Shown: positions 8,185 to 17,501, counted from the first letter of the stretch. The stretch is 64,000 nucleotides of DNA from Bifidobacterium asteroides (GCF_019469425.1 NZ_CP048272.1:62001-126000); one strand, 5' to 3'. A program made the numbers and translations. The notes: generated by a model not told the origin, from the sequence alone.

Positions 8185-8664
8185 TCAGAACAGATGGCTG
8201 CGCATGAACCACTGGAAGTGCTCCAGCTCCTGCACGTGGTCCTGCAGGATGTTGGAGCTGACGATGTCCAGGTCGTCCAGCTTCTCAATGGCCTCGCGGT
8301 CGCGCTTGATGAAAGTGGTGTAGTAGGTGTCCAGGGCCTTCAGGTAGTCCAGGGCATCCTGGCGGCCGGTCATGGTGATGCCATCCCAGTCGCGGTTCTT
8401 CATGATGTCGTCGGGCCGTCCGGCGGGGGAACCGCCCAAGGTGGCGATGCGCTCTGCGGTTTCGTCGGCCATGTTCAGCACCGAATCGACCTCGGGATCC
8501 ATCATCTCGTGGATGCCGATGAATTCCTTGCCCTTCATGTTCCAATGGGCGTGCTTGAGAATCAGGGCAGTCTCCTGTTCCTGGCTCAGACGGCTCTGCA
8601 GGATGGAGATGACCTTCTCGCTGGTCGCTTCGTCGAGTCCCGGTACGGTAAAGTTCAATGCCAT
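8185..8664 (-). CDS. dps: Dps family ferritin-like DNA-protection protein
   Basis: 159 residues, the usual Dps size. Dps assembles into 12-subunit shells that oxidise and store iron using peroxide and can coat DNA in starvation. Ferroxidase ligands are visible: His40 in HAHWNMKG, His52 and Asp56 in GIHEMMD, and the DETAER stretch near residues 67-72. AAGGAG stands before the start at 8664 and a strong hairpin terminator follows the stop, so it is a single-gene unit. It lies close to the AhpC/AhpF genes, fitting a peroxide-defence neighbourhood. Confidence 0.93.
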   Translation of the reverse strand: MALNFTVPGLDEATSEKVISILQSRLSQEQETALILKHAHWNMKGKEFIGIHEMMDPEVDSVLNMADETAERIATLGGSPAGRPDDIMKNRDWDGITMTGRQDALDYLKALDTYYTTFIKRDREAIEKLDDLDIVSSNILQDHVQELEHFQWFMRSHLF

Positions 8665-8897
8665 AATCGCTCCTTAAATATGAAATTATGCCTGCGGTCG
8701 GGTCAGCCCCGACCTTGTAACTCCAGACTAGATGAAAAGGCAAGGAAACGCTTGGATTTTGCGGGAATCAAGCAGTGAAATCATTCACGGACCATCGGCT
8801 ACGCTGACAGTCATTTTTCCTTGACTAGCGTGGGATGCTCGTAGGCTGACGGCCAGCCTCGGTCAAATCAATCTCAGTCAGATTAGAACCGCTCTGG

Positions 8898-10283
8898 TTA
8901 TTCCCGGCCTGCTCCTGCTTCGGGATTCGACTTGTCTTCACCCTCGCCATCTGCGTCGGCTTCGTCGTCATCGCCAGCCTGGCCCTCAGCCTCCTGCCGG
9001 CGCCTGACCTCAATGGTCTCGATGCGCCGCCCGTCCACCTTGGTCACCACCATGTCATATCCGTCGTCGGAGTGGACCACGTCGCCCACCTGCCCCATCC
9101 GCCCGGTCTGGGCCAGGAAGTAGCCGGCCAGGGTCTCGTAGGGTCCGTCCTCCAGCTCGATTCCGGTCAGGTCCGCGAAGTCCTCGATCGTCATGCCGCC
9201 GTCAACCGTGGCCACGCCGTTGACGAAGGCGGTTGCCTGAGGATGGGCCGGGTTCTGTTCCTCAGGCAGGTCGTACTCGTCGCGGATGTCGCCTACCAGC
9301 TCCTCGGTCATGTCCTCCAGGGTGACGATGCCGTCGGTGCCCCCGTACTCGTCGATGACCACAGCCAGGTGGATGCCTTTCTTGCGCAGCTTCTCCAGGC
9401 TGGGCAGGAGCTTGGAGGTGCCGGGCAGGGCGATGCCGGGCCTGGTTACGTCGGCCACGGTCTTGGCCTGGGGATTGCGCACGTCCATCAGGTCGCGCAC
9501 GTGGACGAAGCCCAGCACGTCGTCGAAGTCGCGTCCGGTCACCGGGTAGCGCGAGTAGGGCTCGTCGTGCACGAATTCGACCGCCTCTTGCAGTGGCATG
9601 TCTCCGGCGATGAAGACCACGTCGGCCCGGGGGCGCATGACCTCGGCCACACTGGTCTCTGAGGCATCGAAGACGTCGCCCAGGATCATCCGCTCGTCCT
9701 TGCTCAGGTTGGTGTTGGAGGAGACCAGCATCCGCAGCTCGTCATCGCTGACCTCGGTGTCGGTCTGCTGGGGGTCGAAGCCCAGGATGCGCACGATGAG
9801 GTTGGTGTTCTTGCCGATCAGCCAGATCAACGGCCTGCACAGGGTGGTGAAGACGTCGATGGCCGGGACGACGGCCCTGGCGATGGCCTCGGTGCGCTGC
9901 ATGGCGATCCGCTTGGGCACCAGCTCGGAGATGACGATGGAGCAGTAGGAGATGATCAGGGTCAGGATCACCGTGGTCAGGGTGCCGGCCAGGCTCTCGT
10001 GCACTCCCCACCCGGTCAGGACGGGCACTACGTAGGGGGCGATGGATGATGCGCCGAAGGAGGCCGAGAGAAAGCCTGTCAACGTCACGCCGATCTGCAC
10101 AGCGGAAAGAAAGGTATTGGGGTCGCGGGCGATGCGGGCCACCCGGGCGCCGCGTGCGTCCTGCTGCTCCATCTGTTCCAGTTGCGATCCGCGCAGGGAG
10201 ACCAGCGCCAGCTCGGTCCCCGAGAAGACGGATCCGATCAGGAGGAAGAAGAGAATGAGCAGGATGTTCAGCCATAATGCCAT
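8898..10283 (-). CDS. CNNM/CBS domain membrane protein (HlyC/CorC family)
   Basis: About 461 residues. Four N-terminal membrane segments form the CNNM (DUF21) domain, opening with IGSVFSGTELALVSL and followed by the SELVPKRIAMQ stretch. Next comes a pair of CBS domains (VMRPRADVVFI ... YSRYPVTG; VVIDEYGGTDGIVTLEDM) and a CorC-type C-terminal domain, then a very acidic Asp/Glu-rich tail. Family members are linked to Mg2+/Co2+ or Na+ transport; the old name hemolysin is misleading. The frame is open upstream to 10442, but the ATG at 10283 has GAGGG just before it and begins at the membrane helix, leaving 157 bases for the divergent ahpC promoter. Confidence 0.85.
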   Translation of the reverse strand: MALWLNILLILFFLLIGSVFSGTELALVSLRGSQLEQMEQQDARGARVARIARDPNTFLSAVQIGVTLTGFLSASFGASSIAPYVVPVLTGWGVHESLAGTLTTVILTLIISYCSIVISELVPKRIAMQRTEAIARAVVPAIDVFTTLCRPLIWLIGKNTNLIVRILGFDPQQTDTEVSDDELRMLVSSNTNLSKDERMILGDVFDASETSVAEVMRPRADVVFIAGDMPLQEAVEFVHDEPYSRYPVTGRDFDDVLGFVHVRDLMDVRNPQAKTVADVTRPGIALPGTSKLLPSLEKLRKKGIHLAVVIDEYGGTDGIVTLEDMTEELVGDIRDEYDLPEEQNPAHPQATAFVNGVATVDGGMTIEDFADLTGIELEDGPYETLAGYFLAQTGRMGQVGDVVHSDDGYDMVVTKVDGRRIETIEVRRRQEAEGQAGDDDEADADGEGEDKSNPEAGAGRE

Positions 10284-10440
10284 ACCCTCAATGCTAGGGT
10301 ATGGACGCCCCATGTGCCCTATGTCACACCCCAGCGGCGAACCTCTGTCTTCCCCATGCAGTGCTTCCTGACTAGCATGAAATACGGAGACAGGTTCGGC
10401 TTCAGGCCGACGTTCCCAACGCTCCCGAAAGGATTTTCCC

Positions 10441-11004
10441 ATGTCACAGCTTCAGCACGAATTGACTGAGTTCACCACGCAGGCCTACCAGGATAACAAG
10501 ACCTTCCCGGTCTCCAAGAAGGATCTGCTGGGACACTGGTCCCTGCTCTTCTTCTACCCTGCGGACTTCAGCTTCGTCTGCCCCACCGAACTGGAGGATC
10601 TGGCCAGCAAGTACGAGGACTTCAAGAAGATCGGCTGCGAGATCTACTCCGTCTCCTGCGACACTGAGTTCGTCCACAAGGCCTGGCACGAGGCCAACGA
10701 GAAGATCGCCAAGGTCCAGTACCCCATGCTGGCCGATCCGACCGCAACCCTGGCCAAGGACCTGCAGACCTACAACGAGGCCGAGGGCAAGGCCGAGCGC
10801 GGCGACTTCATTCTGACCCCTGAAGGCAAGGTCGTGGCCTACGAGGTCATCTCCTCCAACGTGGGCCGCAACGCCGACGAGCTGCTGCGCCGCGTTCAGG
10901 CCTCCCAGTTCGTCTACGAGCACGGCGATCAGGTCTGCCCTGCCAAGTGGGAGCCCGGCGAGGACACCATCGAGCCCAGCCTGGATCTGGTCGGTCAGCT
11001 CTGA
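10441..11004 (+). CDS. ahpC: Alkyl hydroperoxide reductase subunit C (typical 2-Cys peroxiredoxin)
   Basis: 187 residues, full family length. The peroxidatic Cys47 is in DFSFVCPTE and the resolving Cys166 in QVCPAKW, so this is a typical 2-Cys peroxiredoxin that reduces H2O2, organic peroxides and peroxynitrite in the cytosol. AAAGGA precedes the ATG. The reductase gene follows 121 bases downstream, giving the usual ahpCF order. Codon use is strongly biased to GC-ending codons, as expected for a highly expressed gene. No OxyR- or PerR-like site was recognised in the divergent upstream region. Confidence 0.96.
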   Translation: MSQLQHELTEFTTQAYQDNKTFPVSKKDLLGHWSLLFFYPADFSFVCPTELEDLASKYEDFKKIGCEIYSVSCDTEFVHKAWHEANEKIAKVQYPMLADPTATLAKDLQTYNEAEGKAERGDFILTPEGKVVAYEVISSNVGRNADELLRRVQASQFVYEHGDQVCPAKWEPGEDTIEPSLDLVGQL

Positions 11005-11125
11005 TCTGCAGCTGCCAATATCGGGAACTCGCCGATCGGAAGCGACCAGGGCGGGTTCCCTTTTCTGTATTCACGACCAGTATCCAACACCAGCACATCC
11101 GTGCATTCCTTCGGAAGAGGCATTC

Positions 11126-12877
11126 ATGACGGAAGACAAGAATCTCTATGACGTGGTCGTCATCGGCGGTGGACCTGCAGGCCTGAGCGCAGGCCTCTAT
11201 CTGGCCCGGGCGCGGTATCGCACCCTGATCCTGGAGAAGGACGACTTTGGCGGCCAGATCACCATCACGGCCGACGTGGTCAACTACCCGGGCGTGGCCA
11301 GCACTGATGGCCGCAGGCTGACCGATACCATGCGCCAGCAGGCCCAGAACTTTGGAGCCGAGTTCATGAGCGCCGAGGCCACAGGTATCGAGGCCCAGGG
11401 CGACATCAAGGTGGTCCACACCTCTCGGGGCGACCTGCGCACCTTCGGCATCCTGATCGCCACCGGCGCCAGCCCCCGCAAGATAGGCTTCCAGGGCGAG
11501 CAGGAGTATGCGGGCCGCGGTGTGGCCTACTGCGCCACCTGCGATGGCGAGTTCTTCACCGGGCGCGAGGTCCTGGTGGTCGGCGGCGGGTTCGCAGCCG
11601 CTGAGGAGTCGGTCTTCCTGACCAAGTACGCCACCAAGGTGACCCTGCTGGTGCGCGAGGAGGACTTCACCTGCGATGCTGCCGTGGCTGACGAGGCCCG
11701 GAAGAACGACAAGATCGAGATTCATTACTCCACCGAGCTCAAGGGAGTCTCCGCTGGCCCCGGCGGGCTGGTCGAGGCCGCTATCCTGGACCGCAAGAGC
11801 GGGCAGACCACCACTTGGAAGCCCCAGGATGGCGGCACCTTTGGCGTCTTCGTCTTCGCTGGCTACGTGCCCCAGACCGGCATGCTCAAGGGCGTGGTGG
11901 ATCTGGATGACCACGGGTACGTGCTGACCCACGACTACCTGGAGACCTCGGTGCCAGGCATCTACGCCGCCGGGGATCTGCGGGTCAAGAACCTGCGGCA
12001 GGTCATCACCGCCGCCTCCGATGGGGCTGTGGCCGCCGTGGAGCTGGAGCGCTACGCCTCCAACATGTCGGACAAGACCGGCCTGGTGCCGCCGCGGCCC
12101 GAGGACTCCCCCTACGCCCGTTCCGAGCGGCAGGCCGAGAACTCCGCCCTGGCCTCGGGCACCTCGCCCGCGCCTGTGGCCCAGGAGGACGGCCAGGCCC
12201 TGGCCAAGACCTCCGGCTTCTTCGGGCCGGACATCCGCAAACAGCTGGACATGGTCTTCGGCAAGATGACCGGAAAGCTGGAGCTCGCCCTGGATCTGGA
12301 CGGCAGCCAGGTCTCCAAGGAGCTGGAGGCCTTCGTGGATGAGCTGGTCGGACTCTCCGACGGCAAGCTGACCGTCAGGGTCGACTCCCGCACGGACGAG
12401 GACAGCAAGGACTACGATCCCTCCAGCGACCTGCCTGATGCACGTCCCAGCGTGCGCATCTGCCGGCTGGACGACCAGGGCGTCTCCCAGCCGACCGGAT
12501 TGGCCTTCCATGGCGTGCCCAGCGGCCACGAGTTCAACTCCTTCGTCCTGGCTCTCTACAATGCGGCGGGCCCCGGGCAGCAGGTTGATCAGCCCACCTC
12601 GGACCGGATCGATGCCATCAAGGACCGGGTGGACGTGATGATGCTGGTCTCCCTGACCTGCACCATGTGCCCGACTACGGTCCTGTCCGCCCAGCGGGTG
12701 GCGGCCCAGAACGGCAAGGTGCGCGCCGAGGCTTACGACCTGGCCCGCTTCCCTGAGCTGAAGGATCAATACCAGGTCATGAGCGTCCCCTGCATTGTGA
12801 TCCGCAGGGACGGACAGGAGACCGTGGAGTTCGGCAAGAAGTCCGTACCTGAAATGCTGGATCTGATTGGGGCCTGA
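11126..12877 (+). CDS. AhpF-like peroxiredoxin reductase with permuted domain order
   Basis: 583 residues. The first about 320 are a thioredoxin-reductase fold: FAD site GGGPAGLSAG near residue 14, redox pair C136-A-T-C139 in YCATCDGEFF, NAD site VVGGGFAAAE near 152, and a closing AAGDLRV stretch. After a linker (about 325-365), residues about 366-583 look like the AhpF N-terminal double thioredoxin-like domain, with a second redox pair C512-T-M-C515. In Escherichia coli and Salmonella AhpF this domain comes first and the reductase last, so the order is reversed. The expected role is NADH-driven electron flow through FAD and the two disulfides to AhpC encoded just upstream. Confidence 0.88.
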   Translation: MTEDKNLYDVVVIGGGPAGLSAGLYLARARYRTLILEKDDFGGQITITADVVNYPGVASTDGRRLTDTMRQQAQNFGAEFMSAEATGIEAQGDIKVVHTSRGDLRTFGILIATGASPRKIGFQGEQEYAGRGVAYCATCDGEFFTGREVLVVGGGFAAAEESVFLTKYATKVTLLVREEDFTCDAAVADEARKNDKIEIHYSTELKGVSAGPGGLVEAAILDRKSGQTTTWKPQDGGTFGVFVFAGYVPQTGMLKGVVDLDDHGYVLTHDYLETSVPGIYAAGDLRVKNLRQVITAASDGAVAAVELERYASNMSDKTGLVPPRPEDSPYARSERQAENSALASGTSPAPVAQEDGQALAKTSGFFGPDIRKQLDMVFGKMTGKLELALDLDGSQVSKELEAFVDELVGLSDGKLTVRVDSRTDEDSKDYDPSSDLPDARPSVRICRLDDQGVSQPTGLAFHGVPSGHEFNSFVLALYNAAGPGQQVDQPTSDRIDAIKDRVDVMMLVSLTCTMCPTTVLSAQRVAAQNGKVRAEAYDLARFPELKDQYQVMSVPCIVIRRDGQETVEFGKKSVPEMLDLIGA

Positions 12878-12909
12878 CCCTGGGTCTGAGCCTGAACAGA
12901 GTCTGAGAA

Positions 12910-12956
12910 GGCGCTGGCGTCTATTGCATTTTCGGTGATGATGCCAGCGTCTTTTT
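12910..12956 (+). terminator. Terminator after the AhpF-like gene
   Basis: Arms around GGCGCTGGCGTC and GATGCCAGCGTC pair with G-T wobbles and are followed by TTTTT. The site lies between the AhpF-like gene and the convergent LacI gene. Confidence 0.75.
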
Positions 12957-13025
12957 GGTATACGTTGCAGGTCTGCATTGATGAAAAGCTCCGGATATTA
13001 TCCATGGTTTGGATAGTTTGTCGTA

Positions 13026-14039
13026 TCAGCAGCCACAGGAGTGACGGATGGCTAGATCCGCCTTGATGATCTGCACGTCGGGGACCTGGTCCGGCTCCAA
13101 GGCCGCATTGATGGCGCAGGCGGCAATTTTCGCAGTGTCCTGCTGCATGGTGGTCAGCTGAGGCCAGGTGTAGAGGGAGTCGATGGTGCCGTCAAAGGAG
13201 ACGATGGCTACATCCTCGGGAATGCGCAGCCCGCGTTCATGCAGGGCTCGCAAAGCACCCATGGCCTCCAGGTCTGATCCGGCGAAGATGGCCTGGGGTG
13301 GTCTGCCGCTGTCAATCAGGTCCAAGGTGGCGCGGTAGCCGCCCTCGCGTGTGAAGAAGGCCTGGCGAATCCTGCCGGCGGGAAGGTTGGCGTTCTGATG
13401 GGCCGCATACCAGCCCTGGATGCGGGCGTCGCCCCGGTCGTCGGGGGAGCCGCCGAAGAGCATGTCGACGCTGCAGTGCCGGTGCTCGATCAGGTGTTGG
13501 GTGGCGGTCAGGCCAGAGTGGAAGAAATCGGTCGACACGCTCTTGGCATTGCTCACCCGGTTGGGCTGGTCCATGAAGACGAAGCGACTCTCCTCAAGAT
13601 GAGCCATGCTCAGCTGTGCGTAGCTGCGTGAGGACGAGAGGAAAATGGCATCGACGTTGCGCTCCAGCAGCTGTCTGATGGCCTGCTCCTCCAATTCGGG
13701 GTCGCTGCGCACGTTCATGAAGAGAACCGAGTATCCCCGCCGCATGGCCACCGTCTGCAGCTCGTCGTAGATGCCGGCGCTGAATGGGTTGGAAGAATCC
13801 GGCACAATGACCCCCAGCATCTTGGAATAGCCGGTGCGCAGGGCACGCGCCGTGGGGTTGGGGTGGTAGTTCAGCAGCTTCGCCGCCTCGCGCACTCGCT
13901 TGGATGTGTTCGGAGCCACAGCCCTGGGCCCATTGTTGAATACGTAGCTGACCACGGCTGTGGAGACATTAGCCAGCTTGGCCACATCCGTGCGCGTGGC
14001 CCTTTTGCGTTGTCGGTGATCCTTGTTGTTTGCAGCCAT
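13026..14039 (-). CDS. LacI family transcriptional regulator of the alpha-galactoside locus
   Basis: 337 residues. The N-terminal helix-turn-helix and hinge are clear (TDVAKLANVSTAVVSYVFNN, then YHPNPTARALRTG), followed by a periplasmic-binding-protein-like sugar sensor ending in the usual IRHSC. It is divergent from the sugar importer and two galactosidase-type genes, so it probably represses them until an alpha-galactoside or its product binds. Two related 16-base sites centred on CG flank the intergenic region, at 14099-14114 in front of this gene and at 14277-14292 in the importer promoter, fitting autoregulation plus local control. The effector is not known from sequence. Confidence 0.9.
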   Translation of the reverse strand: MAANNKDHRQRKRATRTDVAKLANVSTAVVSYVFNNGPRAVAPNTSKRVREAAKLLNYHPNPTARALRTGYSKMLGVIVPDSSNPFSAGIYDELQTVAMRRGYSVLFMNVRSDPELEEQAIRQLLERNVDAIFLSSSRSYAQLSMAHLEESRFVFMDQPNRVSNAKSVSTDFFHSGLTATQHLIEHRHCSVDMLFGGSPDDRGDARIQGWYAAHQNANLPAGRIRQAFFTREGGYRATLDLIDSGRPPQAIFAGSDLEAMGALRALHERGLRIPEDVAIVSFDGTIDSLYTWPQLTTMQQDTAKIAACAINAALEPDQVPDVQIIKADLAIRHSCGC

Positions 14040-14098
14040 CAGAGTTCGTTCCCATCTGCCTATTCGCCAGTCTCAATTTATGCTACCCGGAATAGGGA

Positions 14099-14114
14099 AT
14101 CTACTCGAATTGAT
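14099..14114. promoter_or_regulatory. Candidate LacI-family operator, regulator side
   Basis: ATCTACTCGAATTGAT is a quasi-palindrome centred on CG; 6 of 8 half-site positions are complementary. It shares its first nine bases with the site at 14277. It lies about 60 bases upstream of the LacI start. Confidence 0.5.
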
Positions 14115-14265
14115 ATTGCCGTCAAACCCGGTTGAGCACCATTATTGATCTGTCTGCACATGTCTTGCTAAGGCTGAAAAATCAAGGTAAATAGCACCAA
14201 AAAACCAGCCGTTGCGAGTGCGTTTTTCCTCAAAAGCAACTGTTCGGGCAGCCAGCGTCAGATAT

Positions 14266-14293
14266 TTGACAGACGAATCTACTCGTGTATATT
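14266..14293 (+). promoter_or_regulatory. Sigma-70-type promoter of the sugar importer
   Basis: TTGACA at 14266-14271 is a perfect -35 consensus. After 16 bases TATATT at 14288-14293 makes a good -10. The importer start is 72 bases downstream of the -10. A candidate operator occupies the spacer and the -10. Confidence 0.65.
14277..14292. promoter_or_regulatory. Candidate LacI-family operator, importer side
   Basis: ATCTACTCGTGTATAT is a CG-centred quasi-palindrome (6 of 8 positions) that repeats the left half of the site at 14099. Its position over the spacer and -10 box would let a bound repressor block RNA polymerase. Confidence 0.55.
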
Positions 14294-14364
14294 AAGAATC
14301 ACGAATGAGTTCAGGTTCTCTCGGAACGTGTTCGGCGAAGAAGCAACCTACGAAGGAGTGGTTG

Positions 14365-15627
14365 ATGAACAAGATCAAGACGGTGGCGGCGGTCGGCATC
14401 TGCTGCGCTATGGCAATAACCTCATTGGCTGCCTGCGGCTCTTCCTCCTCCGGGGGCAAGAAGACCGTGGAATTCATGACCATGCAGTCGACGGGGACCC
14501 CCCAGCTCAAGGCTCTTCAGGGCCTGGGCAAGAAGTTCGAGGCAAAGAATCCAGACATCGCCATCAAGATGGTTCCTGGCACCAACAACAACGAGAACGA
14601 CATCAAGGTTCGTCTAGCGGGCCACAACCCTCCGGACATATGGAACACCCACGGCTGGTCGCGCGACCGGTACGGCAACTTTCTTGAGCCGCTGCAGAAC
14701 AGGCCCTGGGCCAAGCGGCTCAAGCCGATAGGCAACGATGTCTTCAAGACCAAGGACGGCAGGTTCTACGCCCTTCCCGCTGATATTCAAGTGTCTGGCA
14801 TCATGTACAACCAAACGGTTCTGGATGCGGTCGGCATCGATCCCAAGTCCATCGACACCTGGGACGCCTTTGAGCAGGCCTGCACCAAGCTCAAGGCCGC
14901 CGGGTACACCCCGCTCATCTCCTCCAACAAGGATGCGGGTCCCAATGGCGACATCGCCGACTACATGCTTCCGGGCATGTACGACGACAGCCAGCTCAAG
15001 GACCTTTCTGCCGGCAAGTTCGATACCGCAGTCTACGAGAAGTACACCTCCAGGGTGGCCAAGTGGGCCAAGGACGGCTGGTTCAATGTGGATTACACTT
15101 CCGCCTCCCAGGATGACATATCCAGGCTGATGGCCCAGGACAAGGTCGGCTTCTCCTTCCGCGCCAACGGCAGCTCCCAGCTGATCCAGTCCTACAATCC
15201 CAAGGTCAAGCTGGGCATGATGCCGGTTCCTGCAGAAGTCGGCAGACCCTACTTCTCTACAGGCGAGGACACCCTGACCTTCGGCGTCTCCAAGACCAGC
15301 AAAAACAAGGACGCGGCATTGAAGTTCATCGACTTCATGGCCGAGCCTGAAAACCTGCAGAAGCTGGTAGACGTGAGCATGAACGATTCGGCCCTGACTG
15401 GCGTCAAGTCCGCGCTGGGGCAGTTTGAGCCGACATACGACTACTGGGTCAACAAGAAGAAGACCAAGTTAGTCCCCTTCTTCGACCGCAAGTACCTGCC
15501 CAACGGCATGTACAACACTCTGGCCAAGTCGACCGACGGTCTGCTGACCGGTCAGCTGACTGCACAGGCCGCTGCCGATCAGGTCAAGACCTCCTTCAAC
15601 AGCCTGTATGGCCAGAAGTCTTCCTGA
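14365..15627 (+). CDS. Sugar ABC transporter solute-binding lipoprotein (CUT1 type)
   Basis: 420 residues. A lipoprotein signal peptide ends in the lipobox LAAC with Cys24, so the protein is anchored outside the membrane. The rest is a family 1 extracellular solute-binding protein (VEFMTMQST ... FEAKNPDI ... PPDIWNTHGW). GAAGGAG at 14352-14358 fixes the ATG at 14365, although the frame is open from 14305. Two permease genes and two galactosidase-type genes follow, so the substrate is probably an alpha-galactoside such as raffinose or melibiose. No ATP-binding subunit is encoded nearby; a shared ATPase (MsmK/MalK type) elsewhere would be needed. Confidence 0.92.
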   Translation: MNKIKTVAAVGICCAMAITSLAACGSSSSGGKKTVEFMTMQSTGTPQLKALQGLGKKFEAKNPDIAIKMVPGTNNNENDIKVRLAGHNPPDIWNTHGWSRDRYGNFLEPLQNRPWAKRLKPIGNDVFKTKDGRFYALPADIQVSGIMYNQTVLDAVGIDPKSIDTWDAFEQACTKLKAAGYTPLISSNKDAGPNGDIADYMLPGMYDDSQLKDLSAGKFDTAVYEKYTSRVAKWAKDGWFNVDYTSASQDDISRLMAQDKVGFSFRANGSSQLIQSYNPKVKLGMMPVPAEVGRPYFSTGEDTLTFGVSKTSKNKDAALKFIDFMAEPENLQKLVDVSMNDSALTGVKSALGQFEPTYDYWVNKKKTKLVPFFDRKYLPNGMYNTLAKSTDGLLTGQLTAQAAADQVKTSFNSLYGQKSS

Positions 15628-15652
15628 GCAGTGAGCCAAGAGGAGCCGAGTC

Positions 15653-16639
15653 ATGACAGATAGCCGCTCAGGGGCGATTCCTTCGCAGGACACCCAATCC
15701 GGATCACCGTTACATGGGGATAGCAGGGATGCATCCGTTGACCACGTCAGGGGTCCCGCCCTGCGTCGTCGCCGTTTCAAGGGTGCCTCGATCAATCTCT
15801 TCTATCTTCCTGCCGTCATCCTCCTGGTGATCTTCATCATCTATCCGCTCTTGTCGGGGATCGGACTTTCCCTGACCAACTGGGACGGGTACAACGAGGC
15901 CAAGTCCTTCGTGGGGCTGGCCAACTACAAGCAGATGCTGACTGACGCCAACTTCAAGCAGGTGGTCATCAACACCTTCATCTACGGCATTGGCAGCACA
16001 GTGCTTCAGCAGATCCTGGGCCTGGCTCTGGCACTGCTGCTGAACGCCAGGATCAAGGGGCGCACCCTGATCAGGGCCATCATCTACCTGCCCGCTCTGG
16101 TGGCCCCGGTCATCATGGGCATCATGTACTACTTCGTCTTCCAGTACCAGCAGGGCGCCCTGAACGCCGTCATGACGGCGCTGGGTCTGCACAAGGTGGC
16201 CTGGTTCAACAATGCGGGGTTCTCGGTCTGCATCATCGTGCTGGTGAATTCCATCCAGTTCGTCGGCGTCTCCATGATCATCTACCTGGCCGGTCTGCAG
16301 ACCATGGACCAGGAGGTGGTCGAGGCCGCCGAGGTCGATGGGGCATCCGGCTGGAAGAAGTTCTGGAACATCACCCTGCCGCTCCTGTCGCCCGCCTTCA
16401 CGACCAGCGTGGTTCTGAACCTGATCGGAGGGTTGAAGCTCTACGACATGGTCAAGGTGCTGACAGGCGGCGGCCCCGGGTATGCCACCAACTCCATCTC
16501 GACCTATATCGGCACGATCTACTTCGACAACCAGGCGGCCGGGTATGCCTCGGCCATCGGAGTCTTCCTCTTTGTCCTGATTGCCATCGTGACCTGGCTG
16601 GTCAACAAGGGGCTGGCCAAGCTGGATTGGGAGGCCTGA
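15653..16639 (+). CDS. Sugar ABC transporter permease, MalF-like
   Basis: 328 residues with six predicted membrane segments after a roughly 45-residue cytoplasmic N-terminus. The EAA loop EAAEVDGASGWKKFWNITLP, which docks with the ATPase, identifies a binding-protein-dependent permease of the MalF/UgpA group. The gene starts 25 bases after the binding protein and ends 1 base before the next permease. It should form the heterodimeric channel with that partner. Confidence 0.92.
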   Translation: MTDSRSGAIPSQDTQSGSPLHGDSRDASVDHVRGPALRRRRFKGASINLFYLPAVILLVIFIIYPLLSGIGLSLTNWDGYNEAKSFVGLANYKQMLTDANFKQVVINTFIYGIGSTVLQQILGLALALLLNARIKGRTLIRAIIYLPALVAPVIMGIMYYFVFQYQQGALNAVMTALGLHKVAWFNNAGFSVCIIVLVNSIQFVGVSMIIYLAGLQTMDQEVVEAAEVDGASGWKKFWNITLPLLSPAFTTSVVLNLIGGLKLYDMVKVLTGGGPGYATNSISTYIGTIYFDNQAAGYASAIGVFLFVLIAIVTWLVNKGLAKLDWEA

Positions 16640-16640
16640 C

Positions 16641-17501
16641 ATGGCTAGCAAGAACAAGAATGCGATGACCCCTGCCGAGCGGTCATACCAGCGTGGGCGT
16701 TGGGCCATCTACCTCTTTCTGGTCATCGTCTGCCTCTGCCAGCTCCTGCCCTTCTACCTGGCGATCACCACCTCGCTCAAGCCTTCGGACGATCTGAGCT
16801 CGGCCCTGAGCATGCGCACCCACGACCTGGCATGGTCCAACTGGTCCGAGGCCGTCAACGAGGGCGGCATCCTCAAATCCGTTCTCAACAGCGTGGTGGT
16901 GACTGTTGGGGCGACGGCCCTGGTCTGCATCCTGGGAGCAGCTGCGGCCTACCCCCTGGCTCGTCGCCTGACCCGATTCAACAAGCTGGTATCGGCCTTC
17001 ATCCTCTCCATGATGATGATTCCGCCGCTGAGCATTCTGGTCCCCCTCTACTCCTTCCTGGTCAGGATCGGCGGGGTGAACAACTACTGGGGCATCATCG
17101 TGGTGCTGACGGCCACCAACCTGCCTCTGTCAGTCTTCCTCTACACGGCCTTCATCAAGGCCATACCCCCGGCGATTGATGAGGCCGGCGAGCTGGACGG
17201 GGCCAACCGGCTCCAAGTCTTCATGCGCCTGGTCCTGCCCATGCTCAAGCCGGTGACGGCGACCGTGGTCATCATGACCGGCTCGACAGTATGGAACGAC
17301 TACGCCCTGTCCAGCTACATCCTGACCGATCCCTCGGCCCAGACCATTGCCCCTCGTGTGGCCTCCTTCTTCTCGGCCAATACCAACAATCTGGGCGTCG
17401 CCGCAGCGGCATCCCTGATTGCGGCAGCCCCCATGGTGGTCGCCTACACGTTCCTGCAGAAGTACTTCATTGCAGGGATGGTGGCCGGAGCAGTCAAGTA
17501 G
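16641..17501 (+). CDS. Sugar ABC transporter permease, MalG-like
   Basis: 286 residues, six predicted membrane segments. The EAA loop is DEAGELDGANRLQVFMRLVLP. It is the MalG-type partner of the permease encoded directly upstream; the start codon is 2 bases after that gene's stop. The gene is followed by about 100 bases containing an imperfect hairpin around CAACTGCAGTTG, then the GH36 gene, so partial attenuation inside the operon is possible. Confidence 0.92.
   Translation: MASKNKNAMTPAERSYQRGRWAIYLFLVIVCLCQLLPFYLAITTSLKPSDDLSSALSMRTHDLAWSNWSEAVNEGGILKSVLNSVVVTVGATALVCILGAAAAYPLARRLTRFNKLVSAFILSMMMIPPLSILVPLYSFLVRIGGVNNYWGIIVVLTATNLPLSVFLYTAFIKAIPPAIDEAGELDGANRLQVFMRLVLPMLKPVTATVVIMTGSTVWNDYALSSYILTDPSAQTIAPRVASFFSANTNNLGVAAAASLIAAAPMVVAYTFLQKYFIAGMVAGAVK

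Noticed and set aside
10847-12769. Open frame of 640 codons on the minus strand
   Set aside because: Antisense to the AhpF-like gene. Its Gly/Leu/His-rich composition is typical of a shadow frame.
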